Shown one piece after another: positions 34,964-43,751 of a stretch of DNA of 64,000 nucleotides. Position 1 is the stretch's first letter, and the number at the start of each line of letters is the position of its first letter. Under the pieces are notes generated by a model that was not told the origin of the DNA, ran no database searches, and saw only the letters and a program-made list of their open reading frames with translations. The DNA is from Amycolatopsis regifaucium (GTDB taxonomy: Bacteria; Actinomycetota; Actinomycetes; Mycobacteriales; Pseudonocardiaceae). Location of the stretch: the NCBI RefSeq assembly GCF_001613935.1, contig NZ_LQCI01000009.1, positions 344,484 through 408,483 on the forward strand, read 5' to 3'. The position numbers and the translations under genes are program-made.

Positions 34964-35881
34964 TCAGCGGGCGCGGAGCGCTTCCGCTGTGGCGAGCCAA
35001 CCTTCACGGGCACTCGGATAGCGTGGCACCCATCCGGACGCCTCGCGGAACGCGGTGTTGCTGACCCGGACGGAGCGGGTGAGCGAGGTCAGCCGGTCGC
35101 CGAGCAGCGATGCCGCCCGGCCCGCGCCGCGGATCCACTGCCGTTTCCCGGTGGCGGCCGCCAAGGCCGCGGTGTAGTCGCGTTTGGTCAGCGGTTCGTC
35201 GTCGACGACGTTGTAGGTTCCGGCGGGCACCGCCAACGCGGCGACGACCGCGCTCGCCGCGTCGGCCAGGTGGATCGAGGACACATAGCCGTCGAGCCGC
35301 CCCAGCGCCACGCCGATCCCACGCCGGGCTTGCGCCAGCAGTTGCTCGCTGTGGGCCGCGCCGGGACCGTAGAACCAGCCGAACCGCAGGACGACCCCGG
35401 TCCCGCCGTCTTCGGTGAACCGGTGCGCGTTCGCCTCCGCGGCCAGATTCCCCAGTGCCTGCGGATAGTGGTCGGGCGGGACGTCCTCGGTGATCCATTC
35501 GCCGCCGCGATCCGGGTAGATCATGCTGACCGACTCCTGGATCACGCGCCCCACGCCCGCCGCGAGTGCCGCGTCGACCACCGCCGCCGAACCCTCGGCG
35601 CGGATCCTCTTGTTGTGCGCCCAGGCTTTCGCCGAGAGGAAGCGCGACATCGATGGCAGCGACGACGCCAGGTTGACGACGGCGTCGTGCCCGGCGAACA
35701 CCTCACCGAGCGCGTGCCGGTCGAAGAGCGAGACGATGACCGGCTTCGCACCCTGCGAGCCGAGAACCGCCGCCTTGCCCGAGGTACGGGCGAGTGCGGT
35801 GACCTCGTGGCCCGCTTCGATCAGCGCGGGGACGGCGTGGCCGCCGATCGCCCCGGTTCCTCCCGTGACGAAAACCTTCAT
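34964..35881 (-). CDS. NAD(P)-dependent epimerase/dehydratase-family protein
   Basis: 305 residues, extended short-chain dehydrogenase fold. MKVFVTGGTGAIGGHAVPAL contains the Rossmann TGGTGxIG motif. The middle carries ESVSMIYPDRGGEWITED; the Tyr of the usual YxxxK is not in a canonical setting, so catalytic competence is uncertain and an atypical NmrA- or redox-sensing-like role is possible. It ends 10 bp after the TetR gene, so TetR and this gene form one operon on the minus strand. Substrate unknown. Confidence 0.82.
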   Translation of the reverse strand: MKVFVTGGTGAIGGHAVPALIEAGHEVTALARTSGKAAVLGSQGAKPVIVSLFDRHALGEVFAGHDAVVNLASSLPSMSRFLSAKAWAHNKRIRAEGSAAVVDAALAAGVGRVIQESVSMIYPDRGGEWITEDVPPDHYPQALGNLAAEANAHRFTEDGGTGVVLRFGWFYGPGAAHSEQLLAQARRGIGVALGRLDGYVSSIHLADAASAVVAALAVPAGTYNVVDDEPLTKRDYTAALAAATGKRQWIRGAGRAASLLGDRLTSLTRSVRVSNTAFREASGWVPRYPSAREGWLATAEALRAR

Positions 35882-35891
35882 ATCCGACCCC

Positions 35892-36506
35892 CTACAGATC
35901 GATCTGGACGTCCGGTGACGCGGCGACGATGTCGAGCAGCGCCTTGGCGCACAGATCGCGGGTCTGGTCCCTGGTCAGCCGTTGGTACTTGAGCCAGTCG
36001 AGGCAAACCGCGACGACGAACGCCAGCCAGCCCCGGACGGTGACGCGCAGCGTCTCCGGCGGTTCGCTGTCCGGGCACAGCACCGCCAGGATCCGGCGGC
36101 CCTGTTCGGCGAAGTTGCGGTCCAGGATCTCCCGGACGTCGTCCACCGCGATCGACGTGCCCGCGTGCAGGGCCCGGTAGCCGTCCTTGTTGGCTTCGAC
36201 GTAGCGAAGGTACGCGTCGAGCCCCGCGATCAACTGGTCGGCGACCGGCAGCGTGGGATCGGTCCTGGTCATGGCGAGCAGCCGTTCGCCCTCGGCCTTG
36301 ACGACCTCGGTGACGAAGTCCCGCTTCGTCGGGAAGTAGTGATAGAGCAGGCCCCGCGACACCTCGGCGATGTCCGCGACCTGCTCGATCCACACGTCGT
36401 CGTACGGCCGCTCCGCGAACAGGCGGGCGCCGATCCGCAGCAGCTGTTCCCGTCGCTCGGCGGTGCTCAGCCTGCTGCGGGACCTTCCGGAGGTACTCGG
36501 CGCCAT
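35892..36506 (-). CDS. TetR-family repressor
   Basis: 204 residues from ATG 36506. IGARLFAERPYDDVWIEQVA followed by EVSRGLLYHYFPTKRDFVTE is the TetR helix-turn-helix. The C-terminal domain (residues ~80-200) has no assigned ligand. A GTG at 36530 is possible but falls inside the presumed operator. It is divergent from the P450 gene, which is the likely target, and cotranscribed with the epimerase-like gene. Confidence 0.92.
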   Translation of the reverse strand: MAPSTSGRSRSRLSTAERREQLLRIGARLFAERPYDDVWIEQVADIAEVSRGLLYHYFPTKRDFVTEVVKAEGERLLAMTRTDPTLPVADQLIAGLDAYLRYVEANKDGYRALHAGTSIAVDDVREILDRNFAEQGRRILAVLCPDSEPPETLRVTVRGWLAFVVAVCLDWLKYQRLTRDQTRDLCAKALLDIVAASPDVQIDL

Positions 36507-36519
36507 CCGGTCATCGTAC

Positions 36520-36541
36520 TTACTTGACACGAGTTCAGTAA
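36520..36541. promoter_or_regulatory. Candidate TetR operator between tetR and P450
   Basis: TTACTTGAC and GTTCAGTAA flank ACGA. Seven of nine positions are symmetric and the outer TTACT/AGTAA arms are exact. A TTGACA lies within it at 36524-36529. Position directly upstream of tetR suits autoregulation and P450 control. Confidence 0.6.
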
Positions 36542-36612
36542 CGGGCCACGCTCACTATTGGATGCCGATTCAACAGCGTTCGGATTCACCACTGCTCACC
36601 TGGAGGGGCCCG

Positions 36613-37989
36613 ATGGTCACCGCTCTCCCTCATCCCCCGCGCCGGATCCCCCTGATCGGCGACGTGCTCGGTGTTTCCCCGAAGACCCCGGTCCAGGACT
36701 CGATGCGGCACGCCGCCGAACTGGGCCCGGTGTTCGAACGCAAGGTGTTCGGCCGCGAGATCGTGTTCGTCCACGGTGCCGAACTGGTCGCCGACCTCTC
36801 CGACGAGAAACGGTTCGCGAAACACGTCACGCCCGCGATCTCGAACCTGCGCCCGCTCGGCGGCGACGGGCTGTTCACCGCGCACAACGAAGAGCCGAAC
36901 TGGCGGCGCGCGCACGAGATCCTCGCGCCCGCCTTCAGCCGCAACGCCATGCGGCGCTATCACCCGACGATGCTGGCGATCACCCGCGAACTGCTGGGCA
37001 CCTGGGACCGGGGCGGCGAGGTCGACGTCTCGGGCGACATGACCAAGCTGACGCTGGAGACCATCGGCCGGACGGGCTTCGGCTACAGCTTTTCGTCGTT
37101 CGAACGCGCCGAACCGCATCCGTTCGTCGCCGCGATGGTCCGCACGCTGCGGCACGCGCAGCGGACGGTGATCCAGCCGCCGGTCATCGGGCCGCTCCTC
37201 AACCGGAAAGCGAACCAACGCAACGAAGCCGACCTGACCTTCCTCCGGTCCGTCGTCGACGAGGTCGTCGAGGCGCGCCGGGACGACCCGAGCACCGACG
37301 ACCTGCTCGGCCTCATGCTGAACACCACGCAGCCGGGCACCGGGGAAGCGCTGGACGAGGTCAACATCCGGAACCAGATCATCACCTTCCTGATCGCCGG
37401 GCACGAGACCACCTCGGGCGCGCTGTCGTTCGCTTTGTACTACCTGGCACGGAATCCGGACGTGCTCGCCCGTGCCCAGTCCGAAGTGGACGAGGTCTGG
37501 GGCGAGAATCCGGACCCGTCCTACGAAGAGGTCGCCAAGCTCCGTTACGTCCGGCGCGTACTCGACGAGGCACTACGGCTCTGGCCGACGGCGCCGGCGT
37601 TCGCGCGCCAGGCGCGGGTGGACACCGTCGTCGGCGGCCGGTACCCGATGCGGAAGGGACAGTGGGCGCTCGTCCTGATCCCCGCCCTGCACCGTGATCC
37701 CGTCTGGGGAGCCGATCCGGAGGCGTTCGATCCCGACCGCTTCACCCCGGATCGCAATCGTGCCCGGCCGGCGCATGTCTACAAGCCGTTCGGCACCGGG
37801 GAACGGGCCTGCATCGGACGGCAGTTCGCCCTGCACGAGGCGACGCTGGTACTCGGCATGCTGCTGAGCCGGTACGACCTCCGCGGCGACCCTGCCTACC
37901 GGCTGAAGGTGCAGGAACTGCTGACCCTCAAGCCGGAGGGCTTCACCCTCGACGTCTCACTCCGCGATCGCGCGACCGTGACCGTTTAG
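36613..37989 (+). CDS. Cytochrome P450, CYP102-like heme domain
   Basis: 458 residues from ATG with GGAGG 6-7 nt upstream. I-helix AGHETTSG lies at 262-269, the K-helix as LDEALRLWP and the heme loop FGTGERACIG with Cys at residue 400, the numbering of the CYP102A1 heme domain. Unlike CYP102A1 there is no fused reductase: the ORF ends about 60 residues past the Cys. A separate reductase or ferredoxin is therefore needed. Likely a fatty-acid or similar oxygenase. Its expression is probably under the divergent TetR. Confidence 0.92.
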   Translation: MVTALPHPPRRIPLIGDVLGVSPKTPVQDSMRHAAELGPVFERKVFGREIVFVHGAELVADLSDEKRFAKHVTPAISNLRPLGGDGLFTAHNEEPNWRRAHEILAPAFSRNAMRRYHPTMLAITRELLGTWDRGGEVDVSGDMTKLTLETIGRTGFGYSFSSFERAEPHPFVAAMVRTLRHAQRTVIQPPVIGPLLNRKANQRNEADLTFLRSVVDEVVEARRDDPSTDDLLGLMLNTTQPGTGEALDEVNIRNQIITFLIAGHETTSGALSFALYYLARNPDVLARAQSEVDEVWGENPDPSYEEVAKLRYVRRVLDEALRLWPTAPAFARQARVDTVVGGRYPMRKGQWALVLIPALHRDPVWGADPEAFDPDRFTPDRNRARPAHVYKPFGTGERACIGRQFALHEATLVLGMLLSRYDLRGDPAYRLKVQELLTLKPEGFTLDVSLRDRATVTV

Positions 37990-38180
37990 CCCTCGCGAGG
38001 TTCGAGCAGGTCTTCGGAGAGGTCGTCCACCAGACCGCGGGGATGATCGCGCCGATCAGGGCGCGGTAGACGATCGGACCGGCGACGGCGTCGATCCCGG
38101 CCGTGGTCGACGTCCTCGAAGCGCAGGCAGGCGCGCGGGGTCTCCAGTTCCTCGATCTGCCTGGTGGAGTGGTGCCTTGG
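37986..38180 (-). pseudogene. Remnant of a TetR-type regulator C-terminus
   Basis: Minus-strand translation gives GIDAVAGPIVYRALIG in one frame, then GLVDDLSEDLLEPREG and a stop in another, which together resemble the end of a TetR-type ligand domain. A frameshift separates them and no start or DNA-binding part is present. The stop overlaps the P450 stop. The 267-bp gap otherwise holds only the presumed promoter of the AhpD-like gene. Confidence 0.45.
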
Positions 38181-38256
38181 TAGTACCCGGTCACATTCTT
38201 CGTCCGGGATCCGTCAGTGCGGTGAAAGCAAGACGGGGACCTCGAAGGAGAACAAC

Positions 38257-38709
38257 ATGAACGCTCGGATCCCGAACCCCGCGATGGCGAACCCAGCCAC
38301 GCTGAAGGCCCTGATCGCACTGGCGGAGTCCACCGGGGACACCGGTGTCCCGACCACCACGCACTACCTCATGCACGTTCGCGCCAGCCAGATCAACGGC
38401 TGCAGCGGCTGCCTGGAGATGCACACCAAGGAACTGCGCGAGGCGGGTGAGTCCGACGAGCGGATCTTCACCGTGGCGGCGTGGCGGGACACGGCCTACT
38501 TCACCGACGCCGAACGCGCGGCGCTCGCACTGGCCGAGGCCCTCACCCGGATCGCGGACCGGGCCGACCCGGTCGACGACGAGGTCTGGAACGAGGTCGC
38601 TCGTCACTACGACGAGAAGCAGCTTTCTAGCCTGGTCCTCTCCATCGCCGCCATCAACACCTGGAACCGGCTCAACGTCGCCACCCGGCAAATCGCCGGC
38701 GCCGCCTGA
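38257..38709 (+). CDS. Carboxymuconolactone decarboxylase / AhpD-like protein
   Basis: 150 residues with GAAGGAG before the ATG. The CxxC motif followed by His, CSGCLEMHTKELREAGESDE, is the AhpD-type redox site. The family gives peroxidase-linked reductants or related thiol chemistry. FTDAERAALALAEALTRIAD is the family's helical repeat. It converges on an HTH regulator 4 bp away. Start chosen by ribosome site. Confidence 0.9.
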   Translation: MNARIPNPAMANPATLKALIALAESTGDTGVPTTTHYLMHVRASQINGCSGCLEMHTKELREAGESDERIFTVAAWRDTAYFTDAERAALALAEALTRIADRADPVDDEVWNEVARHYDEKQLSSLVLSIAAINTWNRLNVATRQIAGAA

Positions 38710-38713
38710 GGGC

Positions 38714-39418
38714 TCATCTGGCCTGGCGCAGTTCCACACAGCACTCGGCCGCTCCGGGAGCGAGGACGGCCTCCACGTTCCCGGCGCGCACGCCGGTCAG
38801 GAAACCGGCGAGGAAGGCCTGGTTGAGGCCGCAGATCAACTCGGGGGCCTCGGCAGCCAGCGGATGGAACGGGCAGTTCCGCAGCCGCACACAGGTCTGG
38901 GTGTCCCGGCTCGGCTCGAAACCGAAGCGGCGAAGCATGCCCTCGGCCACAGTAAGGGCGCGTTCCACGCCGAGCCTGCCCGGCCGGGTCCGCGCGCGTT
39001 CCTCCTCACCCAGGGCGAGGCCACGCTCCCCCGCGACCCGCAGCACGGCGTCCCGTGCCGGTTCACCGGACCCTTCGGCGAGCACGGCCGCGGCGAGGAT
39101 TCCGGCGAGGATCTCGTGCCGCCTCGCGGGAAGCTGCACCTGGACGGCTTCGTCGACGGGTTCGTAGACCTTGGGCTTACGCCCCACTTTGGTCGCCGCG
39201 CCCGCCGCGAAGCCGAACCGGAGCAGCCCGGCGGCCACGAGTTTGTCGAGGTGAAAGGCGGCGAGCTTCCGGGAGATCCCCACCGCGGCCGCCGCCTCGT
39301 CCCGCGTCACCGGACGCCGCGCGCGCCGGGCGAAGGCGTACATACCGCGGCGCAGGTCGTCGTCGAGCGCCGCCACCGCGGCGATGGCGGTGGCGTCGAG
39401 GCCGTCCGGGTCGGACAC
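38714..39418 (-). CDS. ArsR-like winged-helix regulator with C-terminal Cys domain
   Basis: About 234 residues from GTG 39418; ATG 39445 gives nine more. ARRPVTRDEAAAAVGISRKL then AAFHLDKLVAAGLL is the winged HTH. The C-terminal half has TCVRLRNCPFHPLA, ELICGLNQAF and AECCVELRQAR, with several Cys and a His in a setting like SufR-type regulators that bind an iron-sulfur cluster or metal. The exact ligand is inferred only. Divergent from folE, which it might control. Confidence 0.8.
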   Translation of the reverse strand: MSDPDGLDATAIAAVAALDDDLRRGMYAFARRARRPVTRDEAAAAVGISRKLAAFHLDKLVAAGLLRFGFAAGAATKVGRKPKVYEPVDEAVQVQLPARRHEILAGILAAAVLAEGSGEPARDAVLRVAGERGLALGEEERARTRPGRLGVERALTVAEGMLRRFGFEPSRDTQTCVRLRNCPFHPLAAEAPELICGLNQAFLAGFLTGVRAGNVEAVLAPGAAECCVELRQAR

Positions 39419-39564
39419 TGTCACGTACACCACGATATCGCCCATCTCAACCGGCGGAACATCTTGGACCAGGGATCTAGCATGTAGGCTGAACCGGCAG
39501 GCGCCAAAACGCCAAAAGATTTTAGTCGAATAGCACTGGGATCGCGGTCAGCCTAGGAGGCCTT

Positions 39565-40161
39565 ATGTCCACTCCCGCCTTGCGCGTCGTGCACGAACCC
39601 GGGCCGGGACCGGACCTGGCGGCCGCCGAAGCCGCGGCCGCCGATCTCCTCACCGCATTGGGCATTTCGCTGGACTCCGAGAGCCTCCGCGGCACCCCCG
39701 GCCGGATGGCGCGCGCGTACGCGGAGCTGTTCACTCCGCGCTCCTTCGACCTCACGACCTTCCCCAACGACGAGGGCTACGACGAACTCGTCCTCGCCAG
39801 GGGCATCCCCGTCCGATCGGTCTGCGAACACCACCTGCTGCCGTTCGTGGGGGTCGCGCACGTCGGTTACCTGCCGGGCGAGCGGATCCTCGGCTTGTCC
39901 AAGCTGGCCAGGATCGTCGAGCACTTCGCCTGCCGCCCGCAGGTTCAGGAGCGGCTCACGAAACAGGTCGCCGACTGGCTCGACCAGCAACTCGACCCGC
40001 GTGGCGTCGGCGTGGTGATCGAGGCCGAACACTCGTGCATGACCCTGCGCGGTGTCCAGGCGACCGGATCGAGCACCGTCACCTCCACCCTGCTCGGCAC
40101 GCTGCGCGAAGACGCCCGGTCGCGCCAGGAGTTCTTCGCCCTCACCCGCATCAACGGCTGA
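39565..40161 (+). CDS. folE: GTP cyclohydrolase I
   Basis: 198 residues, FolE core length. TPGRMARAYAELFTP, SVCEHHLLPFVGVAHVGYLP and EAEHSCMTLRGVQATGSSTV carry the zinc Cys/His residues and GTP-binding elements. It makes 7,8-dihydroneopterin triphosphate, the first step to folate and pterins. RBS TAGGAGG precedes the ATG. It stands outside a folate cluster, so it may be a second copy used for a specialised pterin, a point the sequence does not settle. Confidence 0.95.
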   Translation: MSTPALRVVHEPGPGPDLAAAEAAAADLLTALGISLDSESLRGTPGRMARAYAELFTPRSFDLTTFPNDEGYDELVLARGIPVRSVCEHHLLPFVGVAHVGYLPGERILGLSKLARIVEHFACRPQVQERLTKQVADWLDQQLDPRGVGVVIEAEHSCMTLRGVQATGSSTVTSTLLGTLREDARSRQEFFALTRING

Positions 40162-40254
40162 CAGCGGGTTCCTCCACGTAGGCGGCATTCGACCCTCAAC
40201 TGAGTGGCCGCCCTCTAGACTGCCCTTCCGTTCGTCCTTGGGAGGGGAGCACGG

Positions 40255-42807
40255 ATGGTGCTGGTACGCGACGTGGATCCGTTGGTTCTGCTGAAGAACC
40301 AGCCACTCGGCGGAGATCTGCGTCCCTACCTGCCACGGGACGCCGACCGGGAGATCCGGGCCGCACTGTCGGCCGCCCCGTTCACCGTACTCGTCTACGA
40401 GCACAATTCCGGAGCTCGACGGACCGCCTACGAAGCGTTGCTGGCAGTGATTCCCGACTACGAACTGGTCATCAAGCCGACGAGCACCGACCTCGCTCAA
40501 CCGCGGGGACCAGCGGCCGCCGTCGTCTGGCTGGACAACGAGCTGGACGAGACCTTTCCCCGACTGTCCCGGGTCCTGGCGGTCTGGCTCGGGCGGAACC
40601 CGGCTCGCCGAGCACTGGGGGTCCTCCGGGAAGACCGGTACGAGAACCCCGGAATGCGGGAAGCCCTCGATCTTCTTCGTCCTTCGGTCGTGCGGCTCGG
40701 CGCCGATCTTTCCGGCGGTGAGCGCTTCGTCGCGGATCAGATGTTCCCCGGGGCGGCGCCTCTCCGTAAGGCCGGGCAGCTCGCCGGCCTCAACGGTGAG
40801 GAACAGCCATCGAGACCGATCGAAAACCCGGTCCCTTTTCCGTTCGCCGCCCACGTCGCCGACTACCGGCCCGACACCGACGACGGCGTCGACCGCCTCG
40901 GCATCGGATCCGACGTGCGAATGCTCGCCGACCTCGTCGTCTCCCGGATGATCACCCCTCCCCTGTCGATCGGCCTGTTCGGCAGCTGGGGTTCCGGCAA
41001 GAGTTTCTTCATGCGCCAGATGCGACTGCGCGTCCGCGAACTCGCCGATTCCGCGCGGGAGGCCGAAATCGCGGCCGGAGCGCACGGCAAGTCCGTGTCG
41101 TCCTACTGTTCGAGCGTCCGCCAGATCAGCTTCAACGCCTGGCACTACAGCGAAGCGAACCTTCTCGCCAGTCTCGCCACACACATCTTCGACAACCTCG
41201 CCGCGAGTGGCGCCGAAAACGACCTCCAGCGCCAAGCCGACGCGCTCGCGGAACGCCGCAAGGCGGAGAAGACCCTCCTCGGCAGGCTCAGCGCCGTCCG
41301 CCTCGAACGACGGACTCTGACAGCCCAACAGAAGCAGGCGAAGCGACGGCGAAGGAAGCCTCGCGAGTACGTCCGCGCCGTCTTCGACAGTCTCACCGAC
41401 GCGGACAAGGCCTGGATCGCCTCCCGGCTCGGCGTCGAGCGGCCGACCGCCGAAGATCTCGAACGCCTCGCACAGGAAACCGGCGGGTTGCGCTCGGACG
41501 TCGCCGAGTTCTGGCGACGGCTGCGGCAGGATCCGGTTCCGTTGCTGGTGCTGATCGGTGGGCTGGTGACGGTACTGATCGTCACGCTTCTCTTGGGCCA
41601 GTCACAGGTGTCGGGCGTACTCGGCGGGCTCACCGTGGTGAGTTCCGCGCTGACCGTCGTCCTGCGGATGCGCGCCAGCGCCGACCGGATCCACCAGGCG
41701 CTCGACGAACTCGGCGGTCCGTCCGAAGAAGACGTCGAAACCGACCGGCGGCTCGCCGAACTCGACGCCGAATCCGACCGGCTCGAAAAGGCGGTCACCG
41801 AACTCGCGCCCGGGCTGGATCTGGTGTCGTTCGCCGAGTCCCGGGTCTCGGACTACCTCGAACATCTGGGCGTGGTTTCCTTGCTGCGCAAGGATCTCGA
41901 AACGTTCGCGACCATGCTCGCCGAGGTACCGCACGGTTCGGGGAAGATCGAACGGACCGTGCTCTACATCGACGACCTCGACCGCTGCCCGCCCAAGGTC
42001 GTCGTCCAGGTCCTCGAAGCCATCCATCTCCTGCTGGCGCTGCCGGTGTTCGTCGTCGTGGTGGGCGTCGACTCCCGCTGGCTGAAGAAGGCCGTCGAGC
42101 AGCACTACGAGGAGATGCTCGGCGACGATCCGGAAGCCTTCGCCGAGAACTACCTGGAGAAGATCTTCCAGGTGCCGGTCACGTTGTCCCCCATGGACGA
42201 GCCAGGGTTCGCGGGGCTCGTGCGCGGGCTCGCCGCCACGGAGGATCCGGACGCCACGCCGGCGGCCGCTCCCGCCGGACCGGATCGGCCCACCGAGGCG
42301 AACGCTCCGGCCGCGGCTGTGCCGGCTCCTCGTCGCGAGGAAACAACCGGACCGTCGTCCGAACAGTCCACAATAGACCTCCGACCTCCTCGTCTGATCA
42401 TCTCACCGGCGGAACTGGACTTCCTGGCCACGCTGGCCCCGCTCGTGCGGTCGCCGCGGGCCGCGAAACGGCTCCTGAACCTGTATCGGTTGTTGCGGGC
42501 GCGCCTCGGCGGCGACGAACTGGCCGAGTTCCTCGACGGCGGCGTCCGCGAAGCACCGTTCCGCGCCGTGCTGGTACTGCTTTCGGTACTCGTCGGGCAT
42601 CCGGAGGCGGTCGCCGGGTTCTTCGCCTCGCTCGACGGGACGGATCCCGACGACAGCGCGCTGGAGAGCGTGTCGTCGCTGAACGACCACGAACTACGGC
42701 CGAAGCTCGAACGCGGCCTGTCCGGCGAATCGTGGCCGGAACGGGCCGCGTCCTATCAACGCTGGTTGCCGTTGGTGAACCGGTTCTCGTTCTCCCGCGA
42801 CGACTGA
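40255..42807 (+). CDS. Membrane-associated KAP-family P-loop NTPase
   Basis: 850 residues. KAP Walker A LSIGLFGSWGSGKSFFM lies at about 238-254, with K249. Two membrane segments near 427-447 and 452-471 follow a basic helix (KQAKRRRRKPREY). Walker B VLYIDDLDRCPPKVV is at about 570-584. The first ~200 residues form a second, degenerate domain: VLVYEHNSGARRTAYEALLA resembles a STAND-type P-loop lacking the Lys, and AVVWLDNELDET a Walker B. KAP NTPases occur in anti-phage and membrane-associated systems. It stands alone, its 3' end overlapping the flavin reductase gene, so no partner is seen. Confidence 0.85.
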   Translation: MVLVRDVDPLVLLKNQPLGGDLRPYLPRDADREIRAALSAAPFTVLVYEHNSGARRTAYEALLAVIPDYELVIKPTSTDLAQPRGPAAAVVWLDNELDETFPRLSRVLAVWLGRNPARRALGVLREDRYENPGMREALDLLRPSVVRLGADLSGGERFVADQMFPGAAPLRKAGQLAGLNGEEQPSRPIENPVPFPFAAHVADYRPDTDDGVDRLGIGSDVRMLADLVVSRMITPPLSIGLFGSWGSGKSFFMRQMRLRVRELADSAREAEIAAGAHGKSVSSYCSSVRQISFNAWHYSEANLLASLATHIFDNLAASGAENDLQRQADALAERRKAEKTLLGRLSAVRLERRTLTAQQKQAKRRRRKPREYVRAVFDSLTDADKAWIASRLGVERPTAEDLERLAQETGGLRSDVAEFWRRLRQDPVPLLVLIGGLVTVLIVTLLLGQSQVSGVLGGLTVVSSALTVVLRMRASADRIHQALDELGGPSEEDVETDRRLAELDAESDRLEKAVTELAPGLDLVSFAESRVSDYLEHLGVVSLLRKDLETFATMLAEVPHGSGKIERTVLYIDDLDRCPPKVVVQVLEAIHLLLALPVFVVVVGVDSRWLKKAVEQHYEEMLGDDPEAFAENYLEKIFQVPVTLSPMDEPGFAGLVRGLAATEDPDATPAAAPAGPDRPTEANAPAAAVPAPRREETTGPSSEQSTIDLRPPRLIISPAELDFLATLAPLVRSPRAAKRLLNLYRLLRARLGGDELAEFLDGGVREAPFRAVLVLLSVLVGHPEAVAGFFASLDGTDPDDSALESVSSLNDHELRPKLERGLSGESWPERAASYQRWLPLVNRFSFSRDD

Positions 42808-43496
42808 ACCCGTGACCGCTCGATGTCGGGCCCCCGGTAGAGGCGCTCCGGAATCTTCGCCAGTGTCGACGGATGAACCTGCGGGCCGAGGCCGTAAAGC
42901 TTCTGGAAGCTCATGATCAGCGGCCGCCACCGGTCGGGGTCGATCCGGTCGTCGGTGCCCGGCATCCGGATGTCGTCGTGGACGTGGACCCGCTGCACGC
43001 GCACCTCGAACACGAGCACGCCGCCGCGCTGCGCTTCGTCGTCCTCGGCGAGCGGGTGGACGGCCTCGACGACGGCCTCCATCGTCACCGGGCATTCCGC
43101 CACGCGTGGCGGCCGGACGGTCTCCGAGTCGACCGGGGTGAGCCCGGCCCGGCCGAACTTGTCGGCTTCGTACCGGTAGCCGCGTTCGTACTTGCGGGCC
43201 GGGACGGGGTCCGACCCGGTGGTCAGGGCCAGCCTGTCGACGGCGGCGGCCAGATCGTCGGAAGGGAGATTCAGAACACATTCACCACTGCGCATGAGAT
43301 TCTGCGCCGTCTTGGATTTCGCGCCCAAGCCGAGCATGCCCCGCCAGCCGAGCCAGAACGCCGACGACATCGGAGCCAGATTCGGGGCCCCGCCCTGGTC
43401 GACCGTCGACAGCAGCACCACCGGGGTGCCGAAGTAGAGAATTCCAGGCTCGATACGGGTGTGCGCGGTCGCGGCCGCTGACGTAGTAACTGTCAC
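42756..43496 (-). CDS. Flavin reductase-like FMN-binding split-barrel protein
   Basis: 246 residues from GTG 43496. ILYFGTPVVLLSTVDQGGAP, NLAPMSSAFWLGWRGMLGLG and KTAQNLMRSGECVLNLPSDD match the flavin reductase domain. The C-terminal ~60 residues are extra. It likely binds FMN and reduces it or a small substrate. No partner monooxygenase is adjacent. The ribosome site is weak. Its last 52 bp overlap the 3' end of the KAP gene; it is divergent from the SRPBCC-ligase gene. Confidence 0.87.
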   Translation of the reverse strand: MTVTTSAAATAHTRIEPGILYFGTPVVLLSTVDQGGAPNLAPMSSAFWLGWRGMLGLGAKSKTAQNLMRSGECVLNLPSDDLAAAVDRLALTTGSDPVPARKYERGYRYEADKFGRAGLTPVDSETVRPPRVAECPVTMEAVVEAVHPLAEDDEAQRGGVLVFEVRVQRVHVHDDIRMPGTDDRIDPDRWRPLIMSFQKLYGLGPQVHPSTLAKIPERLYRGPDIERSRVQSSRENENRFTNGNQR

Positions 43497-43751
43497 GTTC
43501 GTCAGCTTCGCCGCGCCGAACGACGAAGACTGGCGTGAATCGGACGTCGCGATCGACCCCGTCGGCAGGCAGCCCGCCAGGCCGGAAACCCCTACCCTTT
43601 CCGTGAAGGTTTCCTTGGGCGCGCGCGACCCCGGGGGCGTTCGGAGTATTGCGTTCGGCCGATTGCTGGTAGGTTCGCCGAACTCGAACAACGAAGGAGG
43701 CGCCGGCAGCTGCCCGGTCAACACCCGAACGCGCGTGGTGAGGCGAATCGC

